A stretch of DNA of 6,685 bases from Oscillospiraceae bacterium (GTDB lineage: Bacteria > Bacillota > Clostridia > Oscillospirales > Ruminococcaceae): assembly GCA_018380115.1 (NCBI GenBank), contig JAGZUF010000043.1:1-6685 (forward strand), read 5' to 3'. Position numbers and translations under genes: made by a program. Below, one piece after another: positions 4,991-6,685 of this stretch. Position 1 is the stretch's first letter. Every line of letters begins with the position of its first letter. The notes below the pieces were generated by a model. That model searched no databases, was not told the origin of the DNA, and was given only the letters and a program-made list of their open reading frames with translations.

Positions 4991-6685
4991 ATGCCGGAGC
5001 ATCCGAACATGCCCGAAGAGACGGGCGAGATGACACAGCAGGCGTATAACGAAATTGTGAAGGTACGCCGCGATAAACTCAAGGCTCTGCGCGACGCGGG
5101 CAAGGACCCGTTCGTCATCACAAAATACCCGCAGACCGATTATTCCGCCACGGCGAAAGCCGGGTTCACCGACGTGCCGGAGGGCCAGCTTGGCAAAGCT
5201 GTGTGCATGGCCGGCCGCATGATGTCCAAGCGCGTAATGGGCAAGGCAAGCTTTGCCCACCTGCGCGACAATGAGGGCGATATTCAAATTTATGTGCGCC
5301 GTGACGATGTGGGCGAAGAGGCCTATGCCGATTTCAAAAAGCTTGACATCGGCGACATCATCGGCGTGAAGGGCAATTTGTTCCGCACTAAAATGGGCGA
5401 GATAAGCGTGCATGCCACCGAGGTGACGCTGCTTTCCAAAAGCCTGCTGCCGCTGCCCGAAAAGTTCCACGGCCTGCGCGACACCGAGCTTCGCTTCCGC
5501 CAGAGGTATGTGGATCTCATCATGAACCCCGAGGTGCGCCGCACGTTCGAGGTGCGCTCAAAGTTCATCAAGTTCATGCGCAGCTATCTGGACGGCATGG
5601 GCTATATGGAAGTGGAGACGCCCGTGCTGAACACCATTTCCGGCGGCGCAACGGCCCGTCCGTTCATCACGCACCACAACACGCTGAATATGGACATGTA
5701 CATGCGCATCGCCACCGAGCTGCCCCTCAAGCGCCTCATTGTCGGCGGGCTGGACCGCGTGTACGAAATTGGCCGCATTTTCCGCAACGAGGGCATGGAC
5801 CCGAAGCACAACCCCGAGTTCACCACTGTCGAGCTGTATCAGGCGTATGCAGATTTCCACGACATGATGGACATTGCCGAGGGTATTATCTCCGGCGCGG
5901 CCAAAGAGATACTAGGCACCTATGACGTGGAATGGATGGGCTATAAGGTGAACCTTGCCCCCGGCTGGAAGCGCATGACCATGGTGCAGGCCGTGAAGGA
6001 ATATGTGGGCATTGATTTCGACGCCGTTTCCGACGACGCTGCGGCTGTGGCCGCGGCAAAGGCCGCGGGCGTGGAGCTGGCCGGTACGGCGGATAAAACG
6101 TGGGGCAACGCCCTGTACGCCTGTTTTGACCAGAAGGTAGAGGAAAACCTCATTCAGCCCACGTTCATCACCATGTACCCGGTGGAGGTGTCGCCGCTCA
6201 GCAAGCGCAGCCCTGCCGACGCGCGCCTTACCGAGCGCTTCGAGCTGTTCATCTGCCACAGCGAGCTGGCTAACGCCTTCTCGGAGCTGAACGACCCCAT
6301 CGACCAGCGCGGCCGCTTCCAAAAGCAGGTGGAGCTGCGCGCCAAGGGCGATGATGAGGCCGGCATGATGGACGAAGATTACCTCACCGCCATGGAGTAC
6401 GGACTGCCCCCCACGGGCGGCATGGGCATTGGGGTGGACCGCACCGTGATGATGCTCACGAATTCCGATACCATCCGCGAGGTCATTTTGTTCCCCACAA
6501 TGAAGACCCTGGAACCAAAGCGGGCTGAAAACAAAGCCGAAAAAGCAGCGGTAAATGGTTCTGCAGAGGATGCAACCGTGTCCGCTCCAAGCGTACAGAT
6601 TGATCTTTCCAAGGTGAAAATCGAGCCTTTGTTTGCAGATGATGTAGACTTTGAAACATTCAGCAAGTCTGATTTCAGAGTGGTT
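4991..6685 (+). CDS. lysS: Lysyl-tRNA synthetase, class II, with C-terminal extension into a tRNA-binding-type domain; 3' end outside window
   Basis: LysRS attaches lysine to tRNA-Lys using ATP in the cytoplasm. The frame is open for 565 codons and leaves the window. After a short N-terminal helix comes the OB-fold anticodon-binding domain (about 69-150). The class II catalytic core follows: motif 1 GYMEVETPVLNTISGGATARPF (204-225), motif 2 GRIFRNEGMDPKHNPEFTTVE (261-281) and motif 3 GLPPTGGMGIGVDRTVMML (471-489). The usual LysRS end, LFPTMKTLEPK, is at 500-510. The frame then continues through a linker rich in A, E and K (511-535) into KIEPLFADDVDFETFSKSDFRVV (543-565). This matches the beginning of a Trbp111/CsaA-like tRNA-binding domain, as also fused to some MetRS. 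AGGAGG (4974-4979) precedes ATG 4991 by 11 bases. Third-position GC falls sharply after residue 507. The synthetase call is secure; the domain name of the extension rests on only about 25 residues. Confidence 0.95.
   Translation, partial: MPEHPNMPEETGEMTQQAYNEIVKVRRDKLKALRDAGKDPFVITKYPQTDYSATAKAGFTDVPEGQLGKAVCMAGRMMSKRVMGKASFAHLRDNEGDIQIYVRRDDVGEEAYADFKKLDIGDIIGVKGNLFRTKMGEISVHATEVTLLSKSLLPLPEKFHGLRDTELRFRQRYVDLIMNPEVRRTFEVRSKFIKFMRSYLDGMGYMEVETPVLNTISGGATARPFITHHNTLNMDMYMRIATELPLKRLIVGGLDRVYEIGRIFRNEGMDPKHNPEFTTVELYQAYADFHDMMDIAEGIISGAAKEILGTYDVEWMGYKVNLAPGWKRMTMVQAVKEYVGIDFDAVSDDAAAVAAAKAAGVELAGTADKTWGNALYACFDQKVEENLIQPTFITMYPVEVSPLSKRSPADARLTERFELFICHSELANAFSELNDPIDQRGRFQKQVELRAKGDDEAGMMDEDYLTAMEYGLPPTGGMGIGVDRTVMMLTNSDTIREVILFPTMKTLEPKRAENKAEKAAVNGSAEDATVSAPSVQIDLSKVKIEPLFADDVDFETFSKSDFRVV

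Noticed and set aside
4412..5860. Long minus-strand open frames (151, 188 and 100 codons) opposite greA and lysS
   Set aside because: They are shadows of real genes: high G/C at third positions leaves antisense frames open. The products are rich in H, A and R with no domain structure.

Overview
The window looks like a piece of chromosome from a GC-rich, Gram-positive, anaerobic gut Firmicute, most likely of the Oscillospiraceae/Ruminococcaceae (Faecalibacterium/Subdoligranulum-like). This is an inference. It rests on strong G/C bias at third codon positions, AGGAGG-type ribosome binding sites, simple Rho-independent terminators, a clostridial-type EF-G paralogue, greA followed by lysS, and a GH112 phosphorylase typical of host-glycan-using gut bacteria. 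All four genes lie on the + strand.

Layout: (1) 2-1165 is the C-terminal half of a GH112 galactosyl-N-acetylhexosamine phosphorylase, cut by the left edge. A strong terminator and a second GC-rich hairpin follow it. (2) 1466-3544 is a complete 692-residue EF-G-like translation GTPase. Its five-domain body is intact but several nucleotide-binding motifs are altered (DVPGL, NKVN). It ends at a textbook terminator. (3) 3608-4117 holds two diverged tandem copies of a roughly 250-base, hairpin-rich repeat with no convincing gene. (4) A perfect-consensus promoter (4241-4269) drives greA, which probably starts at a TTG codon (4349-4831). (5) After the greA terminator, a lysS promoter sits almost on top of that terminator, and a short structured leader precedes lysS (4991 to the right edge, still open).

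How the genes relate: greA, lysS and the EF-G paralogue all serve gene expression (transcript cleavage, tRNA charging, ribosome function). Each seems to be its own transcription unit, because each is bounded by a terminator and has at least a candidate promoter. The phosphorylase belongs to a separate carbohydrate unit that ends here.

Most noteworthy: the LysRS reading frame continues past its normal end into a linker and the beginning of what looks like a tRNA-binding (Trbp111/CsaA-like) domain, with an abrupt fall in third-position GC at the junction. Next are the EF-G paralogue's missing catalytic histidine and its NKxN in place of NKxD. Third is the tandem structured repeat between the EF-G-like gene and greA.
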